Origin: a virus
DNA: 64,000 nt
Direction: 5' to 3' (one strand)
IMG/VR virus record: IMGVR_UViG_3300050343_000177
Coordinates: 16,432 to 80,431 of that record
In this document: positions 1-8,989 of the stretch, one piece after another
Numbering within the stretch: position 1 is the first letter of the stretch
Layout of the letters: the number at the start of each line of letters is the position of its first letter
The notes under the pieces: generated by a model
Told to the model about the DNA's origin: nothing
Databases searched by the model: none
Seen by the model: only the letters and a program-made list of their open reading frames with translations
Program-made: the position numbers and the translations under genes

Positions 1-10
1 CTATTATTGC

Positions 11-1783
11 TCAAAAGTTACTGTTGAGGATTACGTAAGCCAGTTCAATATCATCTAAGTTGAGACCTTGCGCTAATGCAAATACAATCTCTAGCGTTGT
101 AATACCACCACGTCTATACGATGAGTTAAACCGTTGGCCGACTTCATCCATCTCTTTCGATAGTTTGTCTTCAAACTTTTCTCGTGTTTCAGCTGATGGA
201 TAAGAGTCAGGTTCTTTCACTTTGATTCTGTCTATGAACATAGCAGCGATTGAATGTTTACACATCTTGAAGCTCATCCGATGCTCTCTACTTTCCCAGC
301 TTTCAATACGACCAGCAGCTTGCTGAGTACCTGTGCCTGTTAAGTCTTTTTGACCCATGACTGTTGGCAGCGGGTATCTCAGCTGCCTGTTTGTTTTCCT
401 AGTGTTGGTATCATCTGTTTCCTGGGGTGATCGCAGTATTGCTTGTGCGTGGTTAGGACAACTACAGGTATAAACTGTCGCAGGCTTTAGGGGATTGCCT
501 GATGTAAATACTTCGTCCATCCAAGGGTCTACATCTGTATCTATACGTTCCCATTTTTTCTCACCTGGTTTACCTTGTTGATGATAGTAATCACCGTCAT
601 ATTCATCTATAGATGACTTTGTAAAACTCCAATCAGCAAAAGATAAGGTTGCGTTAGTTACATCTGTATACATCTTAAATTCACCCTTGAAAGGTAAGGC
701 GATGATGTCTACTGTATTTGCACCTGGTGCTTTTTGAATGCCTCGGATTGTAAACGGTAGTACTGTGTATGAGCAGGACGTAATTTCTGTTTCGACACCT
801 TCTGCTGAGAGATACTGTTTCCCGAAGAAACGTTGATAAAGTGATTTGTCATACTGGTATGTGCCTTTTAAATTTATACTTGTACTTGTTGTCTCTGCCA
901 GTATTTCTAAGGATGATATGTCGTATAGTGATGGAGGCAGTTCTTCATTGCCGGGGTCTAATATTTTTACAGTAGTGACGCCAATATCATCTTCAACTTC
1001 TACATTGAACATATATGTGTCGTCAACAAATATGATACTATCTACATCTGTTACGGGTTTCTCGTTATAGAACTCTTTGACGTATACAATTTTTCCAACA
1101 TACTGTTGAATATCGTCAGATAAGCTTGCAGCATCTAATGTTGCTGTGATTTCAACAGGTGTCTCTACTGGTGACTTACCAATATATAGACCTGGATGTA
1201 GTAGATCGTTTAGTACATAATTTAAGGTTGCTTCAGTCTCACCATCTGTTAAACGCTCGCCAATCATCTCAAGTAGCAATCTACTGTCTGCGCCTGAATT
1301 ACCTTGTACTAATATCTCTCTATTTGCTTTTTCGACTGGATATTTGAATGAATCATTCTTGACTGATGTTACAGTTACAAGGTCTACATCTGATTTAGTC
1401 TCACGTTTCATTACATAGTGATTGTTGCTGTCAGAGTTCTTTGTCGCAAACTTGTAACCAGAGAACGTTACATCTACTTCATAGTCTGTGCCTTGATATA
1501 GCTTGGAATCAATTTCTGCTACTGAGTATTCTTGTGTGTATTGGTTCAGCGTCTCTAACTCATACCAAGCAGCACGGTTGTAATACTCGAAGCCTTTACG
1601 CCATTTCACCCAGTTACTATCTAGGTCATACGATTCAATGACACTGCGATGTACTGACGAACCATACCGCCTACTACTGGGATAGTAGCCAGCAGCACCA
1701 GCTTCTTTACCTTTGTGAACAGCTTTAGTTGGCTTGAAAGAGAGTGCGTTGGATTTACCAAAGCCGTTCTGCTTCCTTGGCAT
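11..1783 (-). CDS. virion-region protein with SWIM-type zinc finger
   Basis: A 590-residue protein of unknown role, leftmost in the minus-strand virion block. The middle is beta-rich and resembles structural or tail-associated proteins only in composition. Residues about 440-510 carry a C-x-C (C440, C442) and C-x-H (C508, H510) pair, the pattern of the SWIM zinc-binding domain, with a long 65-residue insert. SWIM domains are known for DNA or protein binding and are unusual in phage structural genes. The start overlaps the stop of the upstream gene by one base, suggesting co-translation. Function is inferred from position only. Confidence 0.75.
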   Translation of the reverse strand: MPRKQNGFGKSNALSFKPTKAVHKGKEAGAAGYYPSSRRYGSSVHRSVIESYDLDSNWVKWRKGFEYYNRAAWYELETLNQYTQEYSVAEIDSKLYQGTDYEVDVTFSGYKFATKNSDSNNHYVMKRETKSDVDLVTVTSVKNDSFKYPVEKANREILVQGNSGADSRLLLEMIGERLTDGETEATLNYVLNDLLHPGLYIGKSPVETPVEITATLDAASLSDDIQQYVGKIVYVKEFYNEKPVTDVDSIIFVDDTYMFNVEVEDDIGVTTVKILDPGNEELPPSLYDISSLEILAETTSTSINLKGTYQYDKSLYQRFFGKQYLSAEGVETEITSCSYTVLPFTIRGIQKAPGANTVDIIALPFKGEFKMYTDVTNATLSFADWSFTKSSIDEYDGDYYHQQGKPGEKKWERIDTDVDPWMDEVFTSGNPLKPATVYTCSCPNHAQAILRSPQETDDTNTRKTNRQLRYPLPTVMGQKDLTGTGTQQAAGRIESWESREHRMSFKMCKHSIAAMFIDRIKVKEPDSYPSAETREKFEDKLSKEMDEVGQRFNSSYRRGGITTLEIVFALAQGLNLDDIELAYVILNSNF

Positions 1784-2250
1784 TAATACCAGCCACCTTG
1801 GATGCCCAAGTTAGGACCATCAGAGACTGCTCCACCAGTTGACTGTCTTGCTGCCCAGAGTGCTTTACCTTTAGGTATATACAGTGCTCGATTGTAAGCG
1901 TCATCGCCTACTTGAGGCACTGGTGTGAGAACTTGGGGAAGTTCAAAAACTGTTAATGTACCAATAGTTGTACTAGATACTACTGAACCAAAGTAAAATC
2001 CTTGATTAGGTCTCAAGTAATCATTAGCAGTACTCAGAAACAAATTAACAGTATAAGCTGTTTCACCTCTTGAGATTAAATACAGTGTTTCAATTACTGC
2101 ACCATCAGCTCCTGTTGAATCCAAAAGCAACTCAGCAGTGTTAGAACCACTTACATTAATAGTATCATTTGTTGCTAAGTCTAAGTTTACGATTGTATGT
2201 AATACGTGGTCTACCAGAAGTGGTTGCTTGTTTGTAGATGTTGATGCCAT
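1783..2250 (-). CDS. probable virion protein, beta-rich
   Basis: A 155-residue protein, Thr/Val/Leu-rich with alternating hydrophobic residues typical of a beta-sandwich, and with Gly/Trp/Tyr at the C terminus. It lies within a run of overlapping minus-strand virion genes (3 nt from the gene upstream, 1 nt overlap with the SWIM protein gene). No family recognised; a head decoration or tail accessory protein is possible from its size and context. Confidence 0.65.
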   Translation of the reverse strand: MASTSTNKQPLLVDHVLHTIVNLDLATNDTINVSGSNTAELLLDSTGADGAVIETLYLISRGETAYTVNLFLSTANDYLRPNQGFYFGSVVSSTTIGTLTVFELPQVLTPVPQVGDDAYNRALYIPKGKALWAARQSTGGAVSDGPNLGIQGGWY

Positions 2251-2252
2251 TT

Positions 2253-2831
2253 TTACTTCCTCTTTTTCTTAATTGTTGTTTTACTTGAGCCTGGGGTCAT
2301 TGGATTCATTGAGTTCTGTGGTGCCATTCCACCTGCTGCTTGTTCAGCGCTTTGCATGCCTTGCATCATTGGTGGACCTGAGCTTCCAGGGAAAGCACCA
2401 GGGAAAGCACCAGGGGCTGGTTGTGCAGGCATACCTGTCATCCCCATTGGACCTGCATTCAAGCCGTATTTAGAAGCATCACCTGCAAGTCTTCCAGATT
2501 CCATACCATCGGGAACCATTGATACTCCTGAGGTATCAGGCTGCTGTTGCATTCCAAAGGGAGCTTGTGAATTTAAGCCGCGACCTGTAGGGAAGAACTG
2601 TGGCAATCCTGAGTTATCAACGTTCATTGGGTTGACCATTCCGGTACCCATCTGTGCATAGTTCTGCTGATAGTCACCAGAGATACTTGTTGCTTGGATT
2701 GCCGGAGATGCATTGTCAGTTACATTCATCGCATTGTTATTCTCAGGTCCACCTGGGACAACTGCCATGTTCTTATTGATTTTAAATCTCTGAGGGTCAA
2801 GCACTCGTGCGTTATCTTCTTTGTTAGGCAT
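2253..2831 (-). CDS. Met/Pro/Gly-rich low-complexity virion-region protein
   Basis: A 192-residue protein, largely disordered in composition: Gly, Pro, Met, Gln and Asn dominate, and near residues 140-150 there is a short tandem Gly-Ala-Phe-Pro repeat. It ends in a basic Lys/Arg tail. One base separates it from the gene upstream, so it is probably translated as part of the same operon. No family recognised. Confidence 0.6.
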   Translation of the reverse strand: MPNKEDNARVLDPQRFKINKNMAVVPGGPENNNAMNVTDNASPAIQATSISGDYQQNYAQMGTGMVNPMNVDNSGLPQFFPTGRGLNSQAPFGMQQQPDTSGVSMVPDGMESGRLAGDASKYGLNAGPMGMTGMPAQPAPGAFPGAFPGSSGPPMMQGMQSAEQAAGGMAPQNSMNPMTPGSSKTTIKKKRK

Positions 2832-2832
2832 C

Positions 2833-3303
2833 TCAAACCTCCCGGTTACGATTGTTTAGACCAGGAAATCCTTGGCCGCCTTTAGCCATGTTATAAAGAC
2901 GATTTTCTATGTTTGTCGTTCCAAATTGTGGCTCATTCATTTTAAGACGATTAGAAAGAGCGTCTGTCTCCATTTCTTCTGGATCTTGCTGTGGAACAAT
3001 AGTGCTAGAAACTTGTGTATCTACACTACCAGTCTGATGCTGTGGTGTTGCTTGATTACCAGGGCTATCTTTATAAGCAAAGGTTCCTGCCCCTTGAATT
3101 AGTTCGTTGACTGGAATATTACTATTACCGTATGTGGTACGGTCACCTCTTACAGCCTCACCAATGCCACCATCCATTGCTGATTGAACGCCTTGGATGT
3201 ATGCATTCTCGCCAGCTTGACGCATTGCATTACTTGCATCAATTTTATTCTGTCGTCTATCACGACCCATCATAATTTTCTGAGTCCCCGGCATTACAGT
3301 CAT
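2833..3303 (-). CDS. hypothetical virion-region protein
   Basis: A 156-residue hydrophilic protein with a basic N-terminal segment (residues 8-25, Arg/Lys/Asp-rich) and a Gln/Asn/Gly-rich remainder. It belongs to the compact minus-strand block with near-zero spacing to the following gene. No recognised domain. Confidence 0.6.
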   Translation of the reverse strand: MTVMPGTQKIMMGRDRRQNKIDASNAMRQAGENAYIQGVQSAMDGGIGEAVRGDRTTYGNSNIPVNELIQGAGTFAYKDSPGNQATPQHQTGSVDTQVSSTIVPQQDPEEMETDALSNRLKMNEPQFGTTNIENRLYNMAKGGQGFPGLNNRNREV

Positions 3304-3338
3304 AACTTTACTACTTCATTGCTAAATCTATTCTACAC

Positions 3339-3836
3339 TTAACGCCACTCATTGTTAAGCATGATTCGTGAGCCTATTGCAGTATCAGCAGGGCCAGGTA
3401 CGGCCATAATGAATTCAGAACCAGCTCGTTCGAATGCGTAGCGACGCACTTCAGGCCTTCTATAGTTAGGAACATACAATGTCTCCGCTAAACGGTCTAC
3501 TTCACGCAAATAAATTTCACGGAAGTATTCATCACCTTTAAGAGGATCGGACGTATTGATTGTCCGTTGTACGTCTCCACTAATTATTTCCTGACGTGAA
3601 GGATTCAGAATACGGCTGCCGTCAGCATCAAAGTAATCATCTGGAATTGCAGCACTTGCTTTCCAAGCAATGTCGCAACGTTTAATGTGATACACAATTT
3701 CGTTATACCAAAGCTCGTCTGGCACTAATGCCATTGCTTCTTCTAATCGTGCACGGTCACCAGCAGGAATCTGAGCACCTGAATTAAAACCAAGGTGATA
3801 ACGAGTTTTAGACTTGAGATATTCGTCTAACTGCAT
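3339..3836 (-). CDS. hypothetical virion-region protein
   Basis: A 165-residue protein with a normal mixed, globular composition, in contrast to its low-complexity neighbours. It is rich in Arg, Glu, Asp and Tyr. The size and location between the capsid gene and other virion genes would fit a head-tail connector or head completion protein, but no motif proves this. Its start lies 2 nt after the stop of the upstream gene. Confidence 0.65.
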   Translation of the reverse strand: MQLDEYLKSKTRYHLGFNSGAQIPAGDRARLEEAMALVPDELWYNEIVYHIKRCDIAWKASAAIPDDYFDADGSRILNPSRQEIISGDVQRTINTSDPLKGDEYFREIYLREVDRLAETLYVPNYRRPEVRRYAFERAGSEFIMAVPGPADTAIGSRIMLNNEWR

Positions 3837-3837
3837 A

Positions 3838-4173
3838 TCACATACCTGGGTTGTTGTAAATATCTTTTAGGACTGACTGCAATTGATTGCGGTCCATAGG
3901 ATTCAGTGTTCCTTGTGCTTGCATCTTTGCAAGAATGGCAGCTGCTGGTGACTCTTGCACCATCATTTGACGTGCGCCCATACCTAGGCCACCACCAAGG
4001 ATTGCTCCAACAAGTCCACCTGCCATACGTCCACGTGCTCCGCCAATGCCGGGCAATGCACCAAGCACACCACCGACTGCTGCACCGCCACCCATAGCAA
4101 CGGCTGGATCTGGACGTTTCTCAGCATCGGCCAAAGCCTTTGCCATCAAGATATCTTCGATACTGCTAGCCAT
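3838..4173 (-). CDS. glycine-zipper small protein
   Basis: A 111-residue protein. Residues about 25-70 form a long Gly/Ala hydrophobic tract with repeated G-x-x-x-G spacing (glycine zipper), which can insert into membranes. The N and C termini are hydrophilic. In podovirus-like phages such proteins can be internal virion proteins ejected into the envelope; that role is an inference here. Confidence 0.6.
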   Translation of the reverse strand: MASSIEDILMAKALADAEKRPDPAVAMGGGAAVGGVLGALPGIGGARGRMAGGLVGAILGGGLGMGARQMMVQESPAAAILAKMQAQGTLNPMDRNQLQSVLKDIYNNPGM

Positions 4174-4198
4174 TGTCTAAGACACTAATACTATTAAT

Positions 4199-4224
4199 AG
4201 TTTAACTAATAAAGATTAAGTCCT
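4199..4224. repeat. 26-bp direct repeat, copy 1
   Basis: The sequence starting AGTTTAACTAATAAAGATTA recurs at 4528-4553 with one mismatch. Copy 2 overlaps the stop codon of the helix-hairpin-helix gene; this copy is intergenic, just after the stop of the 4227-4500 gene. Confidence 0.7.
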
Positions 4225-4226
4225 TT

Positions 4227-4500
4227 TCAGAAAGGAATGTCTCCAGTACTGAACTCGCTAATCCTTGCTCGTGCAAAATTCTGTGCTTCTTTAGCTCTGA
4301 TTACTCCATCAAGTTAATCTAATAACTACTTGTATCTTCTCTGGAGAAGTACCATGTTCAACTAACAAGTCATAGTAGTCGTGTAATTGTACATCCACGT
4401 CTACTGGATCGAGTCCTGATCGTATCATACGATCTTGTAACCCTTCTGCATTCATAGCGGATGCAGTAGGTCCAACTTGAAAGTTGATTCCTTTCTTCAT
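4227..4500 (-). CDS. small hypothetical protein (frameshifted)
   Basis: The intact frame gives 63 residues to position 4309. Reading continues in another frame to a stop at 4227 (ending in T-G-D-I-P-F), so the gene is probably about 90 residues with a one-base shift near 4310. It has acidic and alpha-helical character and no recognised family. It sits between the glycine-zipper gene and the helix-hairpin-helix gene. Confidence 0.5.
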
Positions 4501-4527
4501 GATTATCAGTCACTCATGTCAATTACC

Positions 4528-4553
4528 AGTTTAACTAATAAAGATTAGGTCCT
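4528..4553. repeat. 26-bp direct repeat, copy 2
   Basis: Near-identical to 4199-4224. Here it covers the last codons and stop of the helix-hairpin-helix gene, suggesting that the end of this gene was duplicated. Confidence 0.7.
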
Positions 4554-4959
4554 CTTCAATCAACTGTTCCCAATTAACACGTGGGATATTCTCTAGCTGC
4601 TTAAGGTTTGCAAAACGCTCACCACTAAGTGACATCCGCATCTCTACAATCTTCTTAGCTGTTGCAAAGCCTACACCTGGTAGACGCTTCTGAATGTATT
4701 CAGCAGTGGCAGTGTTCAGATTGAGTCGTGTCTCTTCCAAAGGAACGACGCGATTAGGTGCTTCTTCTTCTTTAGTCTCAAGGATGGGAGCTGTCACTTT
4801 TGCTAGACGACCTTTGCCTTGTTCATATGGGACCATCTGCTCTAACGTCAAGTAAGTAACATTACCCGTGGCATCTCTCACCATTGCGTAATCTTTATCA
4901 TGCTTACTAATGAACTCTACAAGCTTACCTGTTTTTGTGTCTTGGAATAGATTACTCAT
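4531..4959 (-). CDS. helix-hairpin-helix (ComEA-like) protein
   Basis: A 142-residue protein. Residues about 80-115 read L-N-L-N-T-A-T-A followed by L-P-G-V-G and A-K-K-I-V-E-M-R, the signature of ComEA-type helix-hairpin-helix domains, which bind DNA non-specifically. The N-terminal half is a small beta-rich domain followed by an acidic linker. A role in DNA packaging or in protecting the genome end is possible. A terminator-like hairpin separates it from the capsid genes upstream. Confidence 0.75.
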   Translation of the reverse strand: MSNLFQDTKTGKLVEFISKHDKDYAMVRDATGNVTYLTLEQMVPYEQGKGRLAKVTAPILETKEEEAPNRVVPLEETRLNLNTATAEYIQKRLPGVGFATAKKIVEMRMSLSGERFANLKQLENIPRVNWEQLIEEDLIFIS

Positions 4960-5005
4960 ATCAATTGTGTGTCTTGAATCATTCTAACTTCTTAAGTATA
5001 GGCAT

Positions 5006-5033
5006 AAAAAAGAGCCTCATTAGAGAGACTCTT
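5006..5033 (-). terminator. terminator after the capsid genes
   Basis: On the minus strand AGAGTCT pairs with AGGCTCT (one G-U pair) around an 8-nt loop and is followed by a run of T. It lies between the 5050-5673 gene and the helix-hairpin-helix gene. Confidence 0.65.
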
Positions 5034-5049
5034 GTTTATATGAATTAGA

Positions 5050-5673
5050 TCAATAGCCTTGACCAGCTTCAGTTGCGAAAGGTACGTGAGCGTCCTCTAC
5101 ATCAGGAGCAGAGGCTGCGCGGTAGTAGCACACTTCAACCAGAAGGGCAGAAGGTGAATTACGGCAAGCACCAGCAGAAGGATCCAACGAAGCAGTGAAG
5201 GCTGCGTCAGTTGTCAGCTCAATTGCAGTATCTGCAGATACAGGAGTTCCGCCAAGGATGTTACCAAGAGCAGATGTTGCGCCTTCTTCGGGGAAGTACA
5301 AATCAGCTTCAGCAGTAACAGCAACTGAGGTTGGAAGACCTGTAGCAGCTTTCACTACAACAGTGTCACCAGCAGCATTGGCCTTTACGCCAGGTGCGGA
5401 AACAGCTGTGCGATATACAACAGAACCAGCAGGAACAACAAGGGCTTTATCCTTACGGGGCTTGTCATCTTGACGAAGGTCAGGTGACAGAACTTGTGCG
5501 GCATAATCGCCTGCTGCAAGTACACCGTTAGCATCAGTGACGTTGTCATTATCAGGGTTAAGTACAACCGCACCAACAGCGCGATAGAACTCAACCCCAG
5601 GAAGAGCCACACAACCTTGCTCGCGATATGCGTTCAAGTGGGCTACATAGTTACCGGGAAAAATTACGGACAT
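5050..5673 (-). CDS. probable capsid-associated (decoration-like) protein
   Basis: About 207 residues, Ala/Val/Thr/Asp-rich and beta-strand-like, encoded directly after the major capsid gene. The start at 5673 is preferred because AGGAG stands 8 nt upstream; an in-frame ATG at 5691 lacks this site. Position and composition suggest a capsid decoration or second capsid protein. No specific family is recognised. A terminator-like hairpin follows it. Confidence 0.7.
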   Translation of the reverse strand: MSVIFPGNYVAHLNAYREQGCVALPGVEFYRAVGAVVLNPDNDNVTDANGVLAAGDYAAQVLSPDLRQDDKPRKDKALVVPAGSVVYRTAVSAPGVKANAAGDTVVVKAATGLPTSVAVTAEADLYFPEEGATSALGNILGGTPVSADTAIELTTDAAFTASLDPSAGACRNSPSALLVEVCYYRAASAPDVEDAHVPFATEAGQGY

Positions 5674-5687
5674 AGTTAGTTCTCCTA

Positions 5688-6759
5688 TCAATATACGAAA
5701 GAGTAACCAACCGTAATGAAATCCTTATTAAGGGTTTCAAAACCGGCGAACAGACTCCAAATCATGATGATGAATCGTGAGAAGTCATCATTGTTATTCA
5801 GAAGAATCTGAGCGTTGTTTCCACCGATGCCGACGCCGACAGCCTGAGGACCGAAGAAGATCAACTGAGCTGCATCATAATCAGCAGCACCAGCAACTTG
5901 CGTCAGTAATTGTCAGGTTGTACTGAGTCTCGGGAAGGTTGGTGGACTCGAACCAACGGACACCCTCAAAGAGGAAGCCAGTAGGCATTACAGGTTGACC
6001 GGCAACGAAGCCAGCTTGACCATATGCAGGACCCATTCCTTGGAAGAAGTTCGCAGAAGGACCAGCCAATGGGTTCATGGGATCAGCCATGCCCTGACCG
6101 GGATAACGTGCGATTTCGCGGAAGTCACTGTTCTGACGCAGATGCATCATTGCAGTGGGGTCGACGATGCAACGGTAGTAACCATCAGCGAAGGTAGGAA
6201 CGTTGCGCTTACGCATGTCCTTGACGACTTCGAGAAGGTCAGTACTGACATCGAACTTGGCAGATTCACCAGAGGTATACTGAGCAATATCAGAAGCACC
6301 GGCTGCCTTTTCTTTACCACCGGGAAGGTAGTAACCGCCTTGCTCACTAGAAGACTTGCCACAGGCTTCAGCCTTGAGGAGTTCATTAGCGAAGACGCGA
6401 TCGCGCCAACGACGGTAGTCATCAAGCAGCGTCAAGCTACCGATGGACTGGTGAAATACGTTGAGATTACCGGTATCAAGCAGCAAGCGCTGAGCGGTGA
6501 TCAGGGTCTCGCGAGCTACCTTGAAGGTAGAAGGCTGAGTGGTGTCGCGGGAATCAGCAGGGCCTGTATATTCCCTCAAAGTGACCAGCACTTTGTCCTT
6601 GACGATGTTGCGTGCGGAGGCGGATCCGAGAGTTTGATCAGCGGTGCGCTCACGGGACTCCTTAGTGCCGGGCTTGCCCCAGAAGCGGTAACGATCAAGC
6701 TGCACGGTTTGACCGGGCTGCTTACTAAAATCGTGAACGACTACTGGCTCAACTGCCAT
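5688..6759 (-). CDS. major capsid protein, N4-gp56-like (frameshifted)
   Basis: The intact frame (5881-6759) gives 292 residues resembling N4-gp56-type major capsid proteins: a 'TLREYTGPAD' strand early, a long helical segment with 'LLLDTGNLNVFHQSIGS', and a 'DGYYRCIVDP' strand near residue 205. After 'NLTITD' the frame ends, but a +1 shift near 5905 continues with 'TQVAGAADYDAAQLIFFGP' to a stop at 5688, giving the expected beta-rich C terminus and about 357 residues. The start may also be further upstream, since about 18 codons before the ATG are open. The break is either a sequence error or a programmed shift. The family assignment is by eye. Confidence 0.7.
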
Positions 6760-7133
6760 CTCAATGATGTAGGCAGGATGAGGGCGATAAAGTTCTGCAC
6801 CAAGAAGCTTTCACAGGGTACCGACTATATCTTCACCTTTAAAAGGGCTGGACGCTTAATTAAGGAGACTTTACTCCTCAGGTAGTCTGTGAACGTTCCT
6901 TAGGTGTACCTAAGGCTTCGCTGCTGATTGCCATATCTTTCGACTTAGGGTTCCAGCAATTCATCCAGTTTTAAAACGACCAAGTGTTTTACCAATCGTT
7001 ATCAATCCACATTTCTGGGATAACTCCTAAACTAAAAGGTTTATAAGTGACTTCGACGTGTCACATAATACGATATTAATAGTTATATTAAAGAAGTAGT
7101 TGATGTATACCGAAGCCTCGGTGTAAAGAGAGT
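6760..7133. promoter_or_regulatory. divergent intergenic region with four inverted repeats
   Basis: Lies between the divergent capsid gene and HNH gene. It holds AGGAGactttaCTCCT (about 6863-6877), the 18-bp palindrome CCTTAGGTGTACCTAAGG (6898-6915), GTGAC/GTCAC (7047-7064) and ACCGAagccTCGGT (7109-7122). The last stands just before the ribosome-binding site of the HNH gene. Presumed 5' leaders and promoters for both directions; no clear sigma-70 promoter is assigned. Confidence 0.4.
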
Positions 7134-7649
7134 ATGTCAGAATTTATTGATGTCAAAGAATGGGTACCAGTTCATACACTTCCAGGGTTCGAATGCTGCA
7201 TTGAATATTATGTATCTCACGATGGAAGGGTTATGTCAACTAAAGGTGGCAAAGAGAAAATCCTCAAAGGAGCTGTTATTAAAAATGGCTATCACAAAGT
7301 CACACTTCAGCAACGATTAGGGCAGAAAGGAGAAATTCAACCCTATGTTCATACACTTGTAGCCCTTGCGTTTTTACCACCTCCACCTTCTCCTATAGGA
7401 CGTACACGTGGTTCATCTGTTGTGGATCACAAAGACGAGAACAAGTTAAACAACTGTGTGTCTAATCTTCACTGGATTTCTGTCAAGGAAAATATATGCA
7501 AACATCCATATCGTAAATTTCAATCAACTCAAAAGACGGATGATGAAGTTCTTGTTCAACAGTGCAGGAATCGATATTCACATAAGATGGCTGTACGTCG
7601 TCAAAGAGAGAAACAAAAAGCGGTTAAAATAGTAGAAAGTGATAATTAA
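7134..7649 (+). CDS. HNH homing endonuclease with NUMOD4-like N terminus
   Basis: A 171-residue protein. Residues about 9-40 match the NUMOD4 pattern (W-x-P-V-x-x-x-P-G-F-E, then Y-x-V-S-x-x-G-R-V-x-S). Residues about 80-120 carry the HNH core: 'HTLVALAFLPP', 'VVDHKDENKLNN' and 'NLHWISVKEN'. Such enzymes nick or cut a target and spread their own gene. It is encoded on the plus strand inside the minus-strand virion block, next to the major capsid gene, a typical site for a mobile endonuclease gene. Confidence 0.88.
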   Translation: MSEFIDVKEWVPVHTLPGFECCIEYYVSHDGRVMSTKGGKEKILKGAVIKNGYHKVTLQQRLGQKGEIQPYVHTLVALAFLPPPPSPIGRTRGSSVVDHKDENKLNNCVSNLHWISVKENICKHPYRKFQSTQKTDDEVLVQQCRNRYSHKMAVRRQREKQKAVKIVESDN

Positions 7650-7653
7650 AAAA

Positions 7654-8319
7654 ATGTCAGATAGTCTCGTATTAACTGGTGTCAAAGATGTCAGGAAGCA
7701 CACTGGCACTGAGATGCTTCGTCTTAATCCAAAGGGTGGTGGTGATACTTTCTCTGTTAAGCGTTGGTGGGTTGCTGGTGGTATTAACACCTGCTATGAA
7801 CCTTGTACTGTCTTCAATGTGACGACTGCTGCTGGCACAGTAAAGCTTGCTCTTGCTACTAAAGCAGAAGGCTCACGTGTTCGTATTGACCACGATGGTT
7901 CTTTTAACTTCAGCTTCTTTGGTGCTGGTGAAATCACACGTGCTGCACTCTTTACTGATGCTTTTGAAATCATTGAGCATTACGTATTCCCCAGTATCTC
8001 TGGTGGTAAAGTAATGACCGTAACTCCAGCTGGTGGTGCTAGTCGTCCTGTCCCTGGTCCACCTCCGAAGACATTTACTGGTGTAACACTCACAGGTGCT
8101 GATACTGCAACTGATGCTGATACTGAAAGTTACACCGCTAGTAAGACTGGAACTGCTACTGACGTAACCTACGTCCTTACTTCTGATGATTCCAATGATG
8201 TAGTCTCTACTCTCGATGTAGAGTTTAATGGAACAGGCTCACGTGTTCTCACTTTGACTGGCTCTTCTACTGAAGTTGGTAACAGTCAGACAGATACGAT
8301 TACAGTTGTTGTTAGCTGA
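7654..8319 (+). CDS. virion protein with C-terminal Ig-like domain
   Basis: About 221 residues from the ATG at 7654, which stands 5 nt after the HNH gene. Residues 1-120 form a beta-rich domain. After a Pro-rich linker (V-P-G-P-P-P) a repeat-like Ig/BIG-type domain follows, with alternating Gly, Thr, Ala and Asp ('GVTLTGADTATDADT') and a V-T-Y-V core strand. Ig-like domains are common on phage capsids and tails and often bind surfaces. It is convergent with the next gene and overlaps it by 8 bp. The plus orientation inside the minus block suggests it moved together with the endonuclease gene. Confidence 0.65.
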   Translation: MSDSLVLTGVKDVRKHTGTEMLRLNPKGGGDTFSVKRWWVAGGINTCYEPCTVFNVTTAAGTVKLALATKAEGSRVRIDHDGSFNFSFFGAGEITRAALFTDAFEIIEHYVFPSISGGKVMTVTPAGGASRPVPGPPPKTFTGVTLTGADTATDADTESYTASKTGTATDVTYVLTSDDSNDVVSTLDVEFNGTGSRVLTLTGSSTEVGNSQTDTITVVVS

Positions 8320-8989
8320 TTCGTCTAGCGATATACCGGCGTTCATCGTCGGTTAATTTTTCTTCTTTAACATACATATCTCCCACTAAGCAATCGACGT
8401 TATACGAAAGTCTCCTTGTATTACGTGCGTGAAAGCCTATATAAAAGAAATCATTCTCTCGGATATACATCCGATCGTATGGGTGCTCTTCCCTATCTGC
8501 TGTATACAGCCTCACATCTAACCAGCTATCAATATACTTATTGCCTGTTTTAAGATTATTTAAATCAATACTCAGCAGTCCACCAAACTTACGATAAATA
8601 CCCATCCTAAATCTTGCGGGTAAATACGTATTGACTACCGTTAGATCTTCATTCAATAGAAGCTCTGCACTCTCCCATCCAGTATCTTCTTCATTTCTTT
8701 TAGAAATTACAGCACATTCCCAACCTTCTTCTTCAAAGCATTTACCAGCTGCAGTTGGATCAAGTTTTACATTAACTTTGACAAAGTAATTCTCTGCACC
8801 AAACAGACCAACACTGTCTCGATACTTCAGTGTGAAAGGAATGTAGCTTACACTTACATTCTCAGGCCGTGTGATAGATGGACCGTTGACATAATTCAAC
8901 GAACGGCTGCTAGATAATCCAGCCGGAGCTGTGTTATCACTGGAGCCATATAACATTGTATTACGTAGGATCTCTGCGGTAACGTCCAT
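8312..8989 (-). CDS. hypothetical virion protein
   Basis: A 225-residue protein with mixed charge, many aromatic residues and beta-strand-like patterning. No family recognised. It is encoded between the sigma factor and the capsid region on the minus strand, so it may be a head-tail connector or tail protein; that is inferred from context only. Confidence 0.65.
   Translation of the reverse strand: MDVTAEILRNTMLYGSSDNTAPAGLSSSRSLNYVNGPSITRPENVSVSYIPFTLKYRDSVGLFGAENYFVKVNVKLDPTAAGKCFEEEGWECAVISKRNEEDTGWESAELLLNEDLTVVNTYLPARFRMGIYRKFGGLLSIDLNNLKTGNKYIDSWLDVRLYTADREEHPYDRMYIRENDFFYIGFHARNTRRLSYNVDCLVGDMYVKEEKLTDDERRYIARRIS

Noticed and set aside
5995-6885. 296-residue plus-strand frame
   Set aside because: It is antisense to the major capsid gene, whose protein pattern is clear; the plus-strand product has no recognisable features.
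7639-7653. start of the Ig-like virion gene at the earlier ATT/ATG
   Set aside because: The earlier start overlaps the HNH gene end; the ATG at 7654 follows its stop directly and begins the conserved beta-rich part.
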